DNA of 9,344 bases from Clostridiales bacterium (lineage in GTDB: Bacteria; Bacillota; Clostridia; Christensenellales; CAG-138): NCBI GenBank assembly GCA_009783775.1, contig WRCT01000062.1:1-9344 (forward strand), written 5' to 3'. Of the stretch, positions 1 to 6,403 are shown piece by piece (position 1 is the first letter of the stretch; every line of letters starts with the position of its first letter). The notes under the pieces are model-generated. The model had not been told where the DNA came from. It did no database searches and worked only from the letters and a program-made list of their open reading frames with translations. The translations under genes were made by a program, and so were the position numbers.

Positions 1-203
1 AACCCACCGGTGGAGCCGGTGAGAATAGAGTAAGCAGTAGCGAAGGGGATACCATAAAGCCTCCAATGTTGTACACTGTAGATGGTGTCGCAAGCCAAAA
101 ACAAAACAACATAGGAGGCAATAGAGGTAATAAAAAGCTGTGTCATTGCGGGCTTGACCCGCAATCTCTATCTCAATCGTGCTACTCTGAGATTGCGGAT
201 TAA
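1..203 (+). other. Open frame entering from the left edge, possible 3' end of a gene
   Basis: Frame 3 on the plus strand is open from the first bases to a TAA at 201-203. Its first part reads PTGGAGENRVSSSEGD and continues to about residue 46 (GNRGNKKL), followed by CHCGLDPQS, which is simply the translation of the repeat at 141-214. If this is a real gene end, its natural C-terminus has been replaced or extended by that repeat. The codons are mixed and more AT-rich than in ygeY, as would be expected of transferred or mobile DNA. All three minus-strand frames are also open over bases 1-120, so neither the coding strand nor the existence of a gene can be settled here. I do not recognise the protein. 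The motif CCTCC(A/T)ATGTTG occurs at 60-71 and, inverted, at 107-118, and CTCCTATGTTG recurs at 261-271, which fits the debris of a mobile element. Confidence 0.25.
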
Positions 204-214
204 ATCCGCAATGG
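141..214. repeat. REP-like two-hairpin repeat, family R1 copy A
   Basis: Two perfect hairpins stand side by side. The first pairs ATTGCGGG (145-152) with CCCGCAAT (158-165) around a 5-nt loop. The second pairs ATTGCGGAT (192-200) with ATCCGCAAT (204-212) around TAA. In addition GCAATCTC (161-168) is complementary to GAGATTGC (189-196), so the unit can also fold as one larger structure. The 13-mers TGTCATTGCGGGC (141-153) and GACCCGCAATCTC (156-168) both recur at 9238-9304 at the other end of the window, which shows a dispersed family. No transposase lies beside it. The architecture resembles bacterial REP/BIME elements; that name is an inference from structure only. Confidence 0.75.
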
Positions 215-222
215 GGCCCACT

Positions 223-313
223 GATTAAATCGTGAGGCGGAATAGTCGGCCTGCCAAAAACTCCTATGTTGGGACCATTCTGATAGCCAATCTACCTGGC
301 GAACGATTTAATC
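223..313. repeat. Inverted repeat with GATTAAATCG arms
   Basis: GATTAAATCG (223-232) has its exact complement at 304-313, with GGCG-like sequence just inside both arms and about 70 unpaired bases between. The interior shows no coding frame and no strong internal pairing; it carries the CTCCTATGTTG motif (261-271) that also occurs near the left edge. It may be the ends of a small degenerate element or a weak long-range hairpin. Bases 314-380 show nothing further that I can identify. Confidence 0.4.
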
Positions 314-383
314 AAGGGTTCCAATGACGGGGGAGAGCGCGGCGGACCGTTCCACGAATTTATAAAAACTTCATCAAAACCAC

Positions 384-412
384 TTGCCATCTGTCGAGAA
401 AACAACTATATT
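384..412 (+). promoter_or_regulatory. Promoter of ygeY-ygeW
   Basis: TTGCCA (384-389) and TATATT (407-412) are separated by 17 bases, each matching five of six sigma-A consensus positions. The predicted start is near 419, giving a leader of about 40 nt. Directly over the expected start, TGTATA occurs twice exactly 10 bases apart (418-423 and 428-433), a spacing that would place both on one face of the helix and could be a regulator site. The ygeY Shine-Dalgarno AAAGGA (447-452) ends 8 bases before the ATG. Confidence 0.6.
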
Positions 413-460
413 ATAGATGTATAAATTTGTATATTTCACAATACAGAAAGGAACAAGCAT

Positions 461-1654
461 ATGGATTTTCAAAAAATCAAAGAGACCTCCCAAAACTACC
501 TGCCGCAGATGACCAAATTCCTGCGCGACCTCGTCCGCATTCCGGGCGAAAGCTGCGAGGAGGAGGGCGTCATTCGCCGCATCGCCGCCGAGATGGAGGC
601 GCTGGGCTTTGACAAGGTCGACATCGACGGCGAAGGCAACGTGCTCGGCTACATGGGCTCAGGCCCGCGTATCATCGCCTACGACGCGCACATCGACACC
701 GTCGGCATCGGCAACCTCGGCAATTGGACCTTCGACCCCTACGAGGGCTACGAGAACGAGACCGAGATCGGCGGGCGCGGCACGTCCGACCAATTGGGCG
801 GCATCGTCTCCGGCGTCTACGGCGCGAAGATCATGAAGGACCTGGACCTGATCCCCGCCGACGTGACCGTGCTCGTCACCGGCACGGTGCAGGAAGAGGA
901 TTGCGACGGCCTCTGCTGGCAGTACATCATCAATGAGAGCAAGATCCGCCCCGAGTTCGTGGTCATCACCGAGCCGACGAACAACAACATCTATCGCGGC
1001 CAGCGCGGGCGCATGGAGATTCGCGTCGAGGTCCAGGGCGTGTCCTGCCACGGCAGCGCGCCGGAGCGTGGCAGCAACGCGATTTACAAGATGGCAGAAA
1101 TCATCGGCGAAGTCAAAGAACTCAACGAGCGCCTGGCCTACGATCCCTTCCTGGGCAAGGGCACGCTGGCGGTCTCGCAGATCTTCTACACCAGCCCCTC
1201 CCGCTGCGCCGTGGCCGACTTCTGCGCCATCTCGATCGACCGCCGCCTGACCGTGGGCGAGAACGACGTGACCTCCATCAACGAGATCCTGTCCCTGCCC
1301 GCCGTGCAGAAGTACGACGCGAAAGTCACCATGTACGACTACGACCGCCCCGCGTGGACGGGCCTGGTCTACGCGACCGAGAGCTATTTCCCCACCTGGG
1401 TCATTCCCGAGGATCACCCCGCGACGCTGGCGATGGTCGAAAGCTATCGCGGTATGTTCGGCGAACCGAAAGTCGACAAGTGGACCTTCTCGACCAACGG
1501 CGTGTCCATCATGGGCCGCGAGGGAATCCCCTGCATCGGCCTGGGGCCAGGCAAGGAAGAGGAAGCCCACGCGCCCAACGAAAAGACCTGGAAGGCCGAC
1601 CTCGTCAAGTGCGCGGCGATCTACGCGGCGCTGCCCTCCCTGTACGTTAAGTAG
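461..1654 (+). CDS. ygeY: YgeY-family M20 metallohydrolase (selenium metabolism/purine catabolism cluster)
   Basis: This 397-aa protein is an M20-type zinc-dependent amidohydrolase/peptidase of the YgeY family. It shows the expected active-site map: AYDAHIDT with metal ligand H77 and catalytic D79, GRGTSDQLGG with bridging D110, QEED with general base E145 and ligand E146, TEPT with E171, a SCHGSAPERG segment around H197 (dimerisation-domain histidine), and HAPNE with terminal ligand H370. The length is normal for the family and no signal peptide is present, so it is cytoplasmic. In gut bacteria ygeY is a member of the conserved ygeW-ygeX-ygeY-ssnA-hyuA-ygfK cluster, found with selenium-dependent molybdenum hydroxylases and linked to anaerobic urate degradation. 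Its exact substrate is not established by sequence. The start is fixed by AAAGGA 8 bases upstream. The TAG stop merges with the hairpin at 1651-1677, and ygeW follows 50 bases downstream. Confidence 0.93.
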   Translation: MDFQKIKETSQNYLPQMTKFLRDLVRIPGESCEEEGVIRRIAAEMEALGFDKVDIDGEGNVLGYMGSGPRIIAYDAHIDTVGIGNLGNWTFDPYEGYENETEIGGRGTSDQLGGIVSGVYGAKIMKDLDLIPADVTVLVTGTVQEEDCDGLCWQYIINESKIRPEFVVITEPTNNNIYRGQRGRMEIRVEVQGVSCHGSAPERGSNAIYKMAEIIGEVKELNERLAYDPFLGKGTLAVSQIFYTSPSRCAVADFCAISIDRRLTVGENDVTSINEILSLPAVQKYDAKVTMYDYDRPAWTGLVYATESYFPTWVIPEDHPATLAMVESYRGMFGEPKVDKWTFSTNGVSIMGREGIPCIGLGPGKEEEAHAPNEKTWKADLVKCAAIYAALPSLYVK

Positions 1655-1677
1655 GGGGCGACGCCCTCGGCGCCCCG
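1651..1677 (+). repeat. Intergenic hairpin between ygeY and ygeW, possible R2 relative
   Basis: GGGGCG (1655-1660) pairs with CGCCCC (1671-1676), with an internal CGACGCCC alternative. It has no following T-run, so it is more likely an mRNA-stability or attenuating structure within the operon than a terminator. It begins GTAGGGGGCGA and ends CGCCCCG, resembling the R2 repeats at 6895-6923 and 8350-8378 (GTAGGGGCGA ... TCGCCCGC), though it is clearly more divergent. The TAG of the element-like sequence is the ygeY stop codon. Confidence 0.5.
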
Positions 1678-1704
1678 TAATGAATAAAAATAAGGAGAAA
1701 TGAA

Positions 1705-2925
1705 ATGAGCAACGTAAAACAATTCACCAAAGCCCTGGACAAGCTGAACTTCGAGAATATGTACGACGGAGATTTCCTGCTGACCTGGGAAAAGACCGAC
1801 GACGAAGTCAAGGCCGTCTTCCTCGTGGCCGACGCGCTGCGTCACCTGCGCGAGAACAACATTTCGAGCAAGATCTTCAAATCGGGCCTGGGCGTCTCCC
1901 TGTTTCGGGACAACTCCACGCGCACGCGCTTTTCCTTCGGCTCGGCCTGCAATCTGCTCGGCCTGGCCGTGCAGGACCTCGACGAGGGCAAGAGCCAGAT
2001 CGCACATGGCGAGACCGTGCGTGAGACCGCGAACATGATCTCTTTCATGGCGGACGTCATCGGTATCCGCGACGATATGTACATCGGCAAGGGCAACACC
2101 TATATGCGCGAAGTCGTCGAGGCCGTGACGCTCGGCAACGAGGCGGGCGTGTTAGAGCAGAAACCCACGCTGGTCAACCTGCAATGCGACATCGACCACC
2201 CCACGCAGTGCATGGCGGATATGCTGCATGTGATCCACGAGATCGGCGGCAGCGACGATATCGACGAGGCGATCGCGAACCTCAAGGGCAAGAAGGTCGC
2301 CATGACCTGGGCCTACAGCCCCTCCTACGGCAAGCCGCTGTCCGTGCCCCAGGGCGTCATCGGCCTGTTCACCCGCTTTGGCATGGACGTGACGCTCGCG
2401 CACCCGAAGGGCTACGAGGTCATGGACGAAGTCGCCGCGGTCGCCAAGGCCAACTGTGAGGCCAGCGGCGCGAAGTTCACCGTCACCAACGACATGGCGG
2501 AGGCCTTCAAAGACGCGGACGTGGTCTATCCCAAGAGCTGGGCGCCCTTCTCCGCGATGGAAAAGCGCACGAACCTCTATGCCGAGGGCGATTCTGACGG
2601 CATTAAGGCGCTGGAAAAAGTCCTGCTCGCGCAAAACGCCGAGCACAAGGACTGGGAATGCACCGAGGAACTGATGGCCTTAACCAAGGACGGCAAGGCG
2701 CTCTATATGCACTGCCTGCCCGCCGATATCACGGGCGTCTCCTGCGACGAGGGCGAGGTCGAGGCCAGCGTGTTCGACCGCTACCGCGACCCGCTGTATA
2801 AGGAAGCCTCCTTCAAGCCCTACATCATCGCGGCCATGATCTTCCTGGCCAAGGTCAAGGACCCGCAAAAGGTCCTCAAGGCTTTGGAATCCAAGGGCAA
2901 GGATCGCTGGATAGGCAAGGAATAA
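1705..2925 (+). CDS. ygeW: YgeW-family knotted carbamoyltransferase
   Basis: This 406-aa cytoplasmic protein belongs to the aspartate/ornithine carbamoyltransferase superfamily, YgeW branch. The N-terminal domain carries the carbamoyl-phosphate binding signature STRTR (71-75, inside FRDNSTRTRF) and the HPTQ motif (165-168). The C-terminal amino-acid-binding domain ends in the HCLPA motif (336-340). The family is called knotted by analogy with N-acetylornithine carbamoyltransferase. The true co-substrate of YgeW is unsettled; genomic context and published work on gut urate utilisation place it in anaerobic purine/ureide breakdown, where carbamoyl phosphate could be made and used for ATP. The start ATG has AAGGAG (1692-1697) 7 bases upstream. 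It follows ygeY by 50 bases with no terminator between, so the two are probably co-transcribed. All catalytic motifs are intact. Confidence 0.95.
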   Translation: MSNVKQFTKALDKLNFENMYDGDFLLTWEKTDDEVKAVFLVADALRHLRENNISSKIFKSGLGVSLFRDNSTRTRFSFGSACNLLGLAVQDLDEGKSQIAHGETVRETANMISFMADVIGIRDDMYIGKGNTYMREVVEAVTLGNEAGVLEQKPTLVNLQCDIDHPTQCMADMLHVIHEIGGSDDIDEAIANLKGKKVAMTWAYSPSYGKPLSVPQGVIGLFTRFGMDVTLAHPKGYEVMDEVAAVAKANCEASGAKFTVTNDMAEAFKDADVVYPKSWAPFSAMEKRTNLYAEGDSDGIKALEKVLLAQNAEHKDWECTEELMALTKDGKALYMHCLPADITGVSCDEGEVEASVFDRYRDPLYKEASFKPYIIAAMIFLAKVKDPQKVLKALESKGKDRWIGKE

Positions 2926-2957
2926 TGCGCAATTCATAATGCATAATGCGTAATTGA
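2926..2957. repeat. Low-complexity permuted AATGCG/AATTCAT repeat
   Basis: Right after the ygeW stop come imperfect units of 8-10 bases such as TGCGCAATTCATAATG and CATAATGCGTAATTG. Similar AATGCGTAATGCACAATGAA sequence lies at 6291-6310 and AATGA/AATGATGAAT units at 6936-6978. All are intergenic. No function can be assigned. Confidence 0.55.
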
Positions 2958-2958
2958 T

Positions 2959-2990
2959 AAGAGGGGCTGATACGATAATCAGCCTCTTTT
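2959..2990 (+). terminator. Terminator of the ygeY-ygeW operon
   Basis: AGAGGGGCTGAT (2960-2971) pairs with ATCAGCCTCT (2978-2987), allowing a two-G bulge, around a 6-nt loop. The stem ends in CTCTTTTCT. It lies 34 bases after the ygeW stop. Confidence 0.75.
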
Positions 2991-2996
2991 CTATAT

Positions 2997-3160
2997 TATA
3001 GTCAAACCACCCCAAAACCGCCTCATCTTTGCGGTCTTTTTCCGCCCGATCTTGCTCAAAAGCCTCGCCGTAGCTACCGGCTACGCCTACGTTTTTGAGC
3101 GGCGATTGAACAAAAAAATCCTCGCAAATCTTGAGCCTGTTTTGGAGTGGTTTGACTATA
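2997..3160. repeat. 164-bp palindromic MITE-like element
   Basis: The outer arms TATAGTCAAACCAC... (2997-3018) and ...GTGGTTTGACTATA (3139-3160) are complementary at 21 of 22 positions. Pairing continues imperfectly inward (GCTCAAAA near 3054-3061 with TTTTTGAGC near 3093-3101) to a central CGTAGC (3069-3074) / GCTACG (3080-3085) hairpin. The midpoints of the outer and inner arms coincide at about 3078, so the whole unit is one long hairpin. It ends in TATAG/CTATA, with possible TA target duplication included. The 60-aa open frame inside it (3052-3234) is a by-product of the repeat and is not called. Its position just behind a terminator is typical of miniature non-autonomous elements. Confidence 0.75.
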
Positions 3161-3210
3161 CCTACCCAACTACCTACCCAAGTTTCTATGACTCGCCGGC
3201 GGATTATCTG

Positions 3211-3240
3211 TTTACAATGCACCGGCGCCTCTGATATAAT
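3211..3240 (+). promoter_or_regulatory. Extended -10 promoter of the DUF4428-lipoprotein operon
   Basis: TTTACA (3211-3216) and TATAAT (3235-3240) are 18 bases apart, and TG at 3232-3233 gives a perfect extended -10 (TGnTATAAT). The expected start is near 3247, giving a leader of about 75 nt. A 12-bp palindrome AGGTATATACCT (3250-3261) lies at the transcription start, and CGCCGG (3194-3199) with CCGGCG (3222-3227) flank the -35 box. Either could bind a regulator. A small hairpin TGGTC-agg-GACCA (3281-3293) is in the leader. Confidence 0.7.
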
Positions 3241-3320
3241 ACAATAAAGAGGTATATACCTATCCGGATCAAGACAGGTGTGGTCAGGGACCAAAACAAT
3301 GAATAAAAAGGAGAATGAGT

Positions 3321-4118
3321 ATGGGACTGTTTGACAAAAAAAACTGTGACATCTGCGGGGGCAAGATCGGGCTATTGGGCAACCGCAAGCTGGAGGATGG
3401 CAATATGTGCAAGGATTGCGCAAAACTGCTTTCTCCATGGTTCAGCGAACGCCGCAGGAGCACTTTGGCGGACATCAACGCGCAGCTCGCCTACCGCGAG
3501 GAGAACAAAACCGCCGTCTCGGCGTTCCGCGTCACCCGCAGCCTGGGGCTGGGGACAAAGGTGATGCTGGACGAAGACGCAGGCAAGTTTATCGTCTCCG
3601 GCGCGCGGCGTTGGCAGGACGAGAATCCGGACGTGCTGGACTTCTCTCAGGTCACCGGCTGCCATATCGACGTCAAGGAGAATAGGTCAGAGGAAAAGCG
3701 CAAGGAAACGGACGGCAGAATGATCAGTTACAACCCGCCCCGCTATACGTATTCGTATGACTTTGACGTCGTGATCCATGTGCACAGCCCCTGGTTTGAC
3801 GAGATCCGGTTCCGGCTCAACAACAGCTCTATCGAAGTCAAGCCCGTTCATGCGCCGTCGGGCTCATTGGCCATCGGCGGGCTCAGACTGCAAACCGGCG
3901 GCGGCGGCAGCCACGATCCGCGTCAGAATGTCGCGTACCGCGAGTGCGAGACCCTTGGCGAAGAGATACGCCAGGCTCTAACGCAGGTCCGGCAGGGCGT
4001 GCGGGACAGCATCGCCGCAGCCAACGTGCCCAAAATCGCCAAGCAGTGCCCCTGCTGCGGCGCGACTTCCATTCCCGACGCGAACGGCCGCTGCGAATAC
4101 TGCGGCGGCGCGATGTAA
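3321..4118 (+). CDS. DUF4428-like protein with N- and C-terminal zinc-finger modules
   Basis: This 265-aa protein has no signal peptide or membrane segment and should be cytoplasmic. The N-terminus holds a CxxC pair (C9, C12) and a second pair (C30, C33) followed by LLSPWFSERRR, the pattern of the DUF4428 treble-clef-like domain. A central part of about 180 residues is predicted from its character to be beta-rich and bind no obvious cofactor (VLDFSQVTGCHIDVKENR, then YDFDVVIHVHSPWFDEIRFRL). The last 25 residues form a zinc ribbon, C243..C246 and C258..C261. This layout recalls Clostridia and Bacillota proteins with a DUF4428 head, a PH-like body and a ribbon tail, of unknown function. The start at 3321 is preferred to the in-frame ATG at 3315, because AAGGAG (3308-3313) is 7 bases from the former and only 1 from the latter. 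A lipoprotein gene follows 29 bases downstream. Confidence 0.85.
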   Translation: MGLFDKKNCDICGGKIGLLGNRKLEDGNMCKDCAKLLSPWFSERRRSTLADINAQLAYREENKTAVSAFRVTRSLGLGTKVMLDEDAGKFIVSGARRWQDENPDVLDFSQVTGCHIDVKENRSEEKRKETDGRMISYNPPRYTYSYDFDVVIHVHSPWFDEIRFRLNNSSIEVKPVHAPSGSLAIGGLRLQTGGGGSHDPRQNVAYRECETLGEEIRQALTQVRQGVRDSIAAANVPKIAKQCPCCGATSIPDANGRCEYCGGAM

Positions 4119-4147
4119 TTGCTATATAAAAAACAGGAGGAAAACCC

Positions 4148-5638
4148 GTGAGAAAAATCATTTCGTTATTTATTGTTCTTGCGTTGCTGATTTGCCTGAT
4201 TGCTTGCGGCAATAAGAACGGCAACACAAGCGACGATCCGAACCTTGGCTTATGGGTAGCCGTAACCGGTGAAATGTGGGGTCTGTCCGTTGAGGTGGAC
4301 GATATGTTTGGCGCGGGCTTCACCATCGAGCTCAAGGCGGGCGGCAAGTGCGCGCTGAATGTAGACGGCAGCAAGGCGAACGGCAACTGGACGTTGTCGG
4401 GCGGCGCGTTTACGGTCAAAGGCGGCGGCCTTGACAGTAGCGGCCGGCTGGAAAACGGCGTCCTGACGCTGGAAGACGTGATGGGTTTGGGTCTTACGCT
4501 CGTTTTCTACAAGAACGGCATCAACCCCGACGCGCCCGCAAGTGCTGACGGCGGCGACACCGGCGTACCCGCGAAAGTTCTGTCCGAGGCGCTCGCCTGG
4601 TGGGATGGCGAGTGGTACGGCTATTGGACAGCGGAGTCCGCTTCGGGGAAATACGCGGACGCGAAAGGCGGCGCCCGGGACTGTTATGCCGTTATTGATG
4701 TAGATTCCGATGGCGCGGCCGTCATGTATCTGTGGGACGATAAAACAGAAATAGGCACAGTGGAAATAGCCATTGAAGAGTTGGGCGGCGTCGCACCCAT
4801 GGGCAGCGCTGTCTCTACGGGCGGCGAGGCGTTTGGTGTCCCTCTGGAACGCGCGGACTGGATTCTCATGCCCACCTATGCGGGATATGAAGATTACTGG
4901 GGCAACAGTTGGTACGACGACTACATGGAGTTTGAGGGACTCTACGATACCGACGAAGGCTATATGCGTTATACGATTGTCCTGCGGCCGTGGGGTATTC
5001 TGTGGGATGACATACCGGAGGGGAAAAGAACGCCGGACTATGACAGTTGGTATGTGGGAGAAAACGCGTATGCCAAGACCATGTATGACGCGCTTTACCA
5101 GCCCATAGACGGTGTTTTCATCCACCCGAGACTGCTCGATGGCGCAACTGCCGGCGGCAGCGCCGGCGGCGGAACGGCTTCCGGCGGAGATACCGGTGGC
5201 GGTGCGGCGCTGAGTGGGCCGACGGCGGAATATGCCGAGAAAGATACATTTTTTATCCGTTATCCGACGGACACGTTTGAGTTCGATGAGTTTATTCTTC
5301 CCCGAATAAAAGCGAAAGACGGGAGCGTCCAGTTCACGATGTTATTGCGTTCGGCTCACATGAACCGGCTCGAGGAGATGACGGCGTTTCTGGACGGCTA
5401 CAGCGGTTACAGCGGATACAGCAGCGAAACCTTGACTATCGCCGGATTGGCGGCAAGGCGTGTCACCTATGAGGACTGGGGCGACTACTACTCGGAAATT
5501 TTTATTGACTTTGGTCATTCGGGAGGGCTTGACGGTTATATTGGCATCAGCATTTCTATCAAGTCAGATAAGGATTTCGCCTCGACATGGACGCCGGAGA
5601 TAAGGGCGATTCTTGAAACAATCAAGGTAGTACAATAA
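4148..5638 (+). CDS. Multidomain surface lipoprotein, function unknown
   Basis: This 496-aa protein starts with GTG, with AGGAGG (4135-4140) 7 bases upstream. MRKIISLFIVLALLICLIAC is a type II signal peptide ending in lipobox LIAC with lipidated C20, so the mature protein is anchored to the outer face of the membrane. Three regions can be seen. Residues 30-125 are a glycine-rich, probably beta-barrel (lipocalin-like) domain with a KAGGKCAL...GNWTLSGGAF...LENGVLTL pattern. Residues 145-330 are rich in Trp and Tyr (WWDGEWYGYW, WGNSWYDDY). Residues 331-357 are a Gly/Ala/Ser/Thr linker, followed by an alpha/beta domain to the end (FFIRYPTDTF ... LETIKVVQ) that resembles the next gene product. A YSG tandem at 418-425 reflects a 9-base repeat. 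I recognise no enzyme motif. Its operon mates are the DUF4428 gene and a second lipoprotein gene 21 bases on. Confidence 0.85.
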   Translation: MRKIISLFIVLALLICLIACGNKNGNTSDDPNLGLWVAVTGEMWGLSVEVDDMFGAGFTIELKAGGKCALNVDGSKANGNWTLSGGAFTVKGGGLDSSGRLENGVLTLEDVMGLGLTLVFYKNGINPDAPASADGGDTGVPAKVLSEALAWWDGEWYGYWTAESASGKYADAKGGARDCYAVIDVDSDGAAVMYLWDDKTEIGTVEIAIEELGGVAPMGSAVSTGGEAFGVPLERADWILMPTYAGYEDYWGNSWYDDYMEFEGLYDTDEGYMRYTIVLRPWGILWDDIPEGKRTPDYDSWYVGENAYAKTMYDALYQPIDGVFIHPRLLDGATAGGSAGGGTASGGDTGGGAALSGPTAEYAEKDTFFIRYPTDTFEFDEFILPRIKAKDGSVQFTMLLRSAHMNRLEEMTAFLDGYSGYSGYSSETLTIAGLAARRVTYEDWGDYYSEIFIDFGHSGGLDGYIGISISIKSDKDFASTWTPEIRAILETIKVVQ

Positions 5639-5659
5639 CACACAATGGAGGAAATCACG

Positions 5660-6259
5660 ATGAAGAAAACAATTGCCCTATTGCTGATTTTGATTCTCAG
5701 CATGACCCTGTTTGCAGGCTGTGGCGGCAAAACGGAGGAGTCAGTCGATGAGCCGACAAGCGCACCCGAGTTAACGTCCGCGCCCGTGCCGGAAGAAGAC
5801 CTCGAGGAAGAAGAGGACGCAAACAGAGCGGTCTGGAACGGATTCAGCGTCTCCCTGGTCGACGGTTGGTATGTGGACGGCGAAGGGTTCCAATATTTTG
5901 ACCTGCGGCAAGAAACGGGCGCTTTTGATGTGCCCCGCTTATCCGTGCGATATTTGGGAGGCGCCGCCATGAGCCCCGCTTGGTATATCGAGGAGAAAGC
6001 GTCCCAGGATTGGGTGCAGGAGGAAGGGGAAATCCAATGGGCGGACAACATAACCGTAAACGGCATAGAGTATCTGGTGGCGGCGTTTGCAGGCAACAGA
6101 TACAAAACATTCTGGCTGTTTGCCGTCCCCGGCGTGCCGGACAAGGACTTTAACCCTGCCGATTCCGCTTACTTGGTCCTGGAATTTGAATGGACCGACT
6201 TAACCGGCGCCATGTCCCTGCTCGAGACCGTCAAAATCGACTGGTCCGCCGCTCCTTAA
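5660..6259 (+). CDS. Small surface lipoprotein with acidic linker
   Basis: This 199-aa protein begins MKKTIALLLILILSMTLFAG followed by lipidated C21 (lipobox FAGC), so it is exported and membrane-anchored. Residues 26-53 are a Pro/Thr/Ser then Glu/Asp-rich linker (EEDLEEEEDAN). The folded domain (55-199) contains FSVSLVDGWYV, an ITVNGIEYLVAAF strand and a LETVKIDW end. These align in order with the LTIAGLAARRVTY and LETIKVV segments of the preceding lipoprotein's last domain, so the two probably share a fold (PsbP/DUF1795-like by character; not verified). The start at 5660 is chosen because TGGAGG (5646-5651) lies 8 bases upstream, whereas the in-frame ATG at 5645 overlaps that site. It is the last gene of the operon, with a terminator 55 bases downstream. 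Confidence 0.83.
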   Translation: MKKTIALLLILILSMTLFAGCGGKTEESVDEPTSAPELTSAPVPEEDLEEEEDANRAVWNGFSVSLVDGWYVDGEGFQYFDLRQETGAFDVPRLSVRYLGGAAMSPAWYIEEKASQDWVQEEGEIQWADNITVNGIEYLVAAFAGNRYKTFWLFAVPGVPDKDFNPADSAYLVLEFEWTDLTGAMSLLETVKIDWSAAP

Positions 6260-6314
6260 GGGGGCCGTTGTCATGGGCGAAACCCGAAACAATGCGTAAT
6301 GCACAATGAACCAA

Positions 6315-6352
6315 CCCCCTGAAAGGCCAAACTTTTCAGGGGGCTTGTTTTT
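6315..6352 (+). terminator. Strong intrinsic terminator of the lipoprotein operon
   Basis: CCCCCTGAAA (6315-6324) pairs perfectly with TTTCAGGGGG (6334-6343), 10 bp around a 9-nt loop, followed by CTTGTTTTT. The opposite strand lacks a T-run, so the convergent regulator gene is not obviously served by it. Bases 6260-6314 hold only low-complexity AATGCGTAATGC-type sequence. Confidence 0.9.
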
Positions 6353-6403
6353 GGACTGATGTGAAAACATGGTCAGTATTATAAGGAGCCGGCCATTCTA
6401 TCG

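Noticed and set aside
141..313. Possible CRISPR array from repeated short motifs
   Set aside because: The repeats are palindromic pairs without regular spacing or unique spacers of constant length, and no cas gene is present.
659..1570. A 303-aa open frame on the minus strand opposite ygeY
   Set aside because: It is antisense to a gene with complete M20 motifs, is low-complexity (Asp, Val, Ala, Gly, His rich), has no ribosome binding site and shows no family motif; long antisense frames are normal in GC-rich genes.
3052..3234. A 60-aa plus-strand frame
   Set aside because: It begins inside the palindromic element, lacks a ribosome binding site and runs into the promoter of the next operon.
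2680..3438. A 252-aa minus-strand frame across the end of ygeW, the terminator, the palindrome and the next gene's start
   Set aside because: It crosses a terminator and a MITE-like element and overlaps two supported genes; the composition changes abruptly along it.
4250..5125. A 291-aa minus-strand frame opposite the large lipoprotein
   Set aside because: Antisense shadow with no start site signal or recognisable motif; the sense gene has a signal peptide, lipobox and strong ribosome binding site.
5536..6144. A 202-aa minus-strand frame opposite the small lipoprotein
   Set aside because: Antisense to a gene with a lipoprotein signal sequence and good start signals; no family motif seen.
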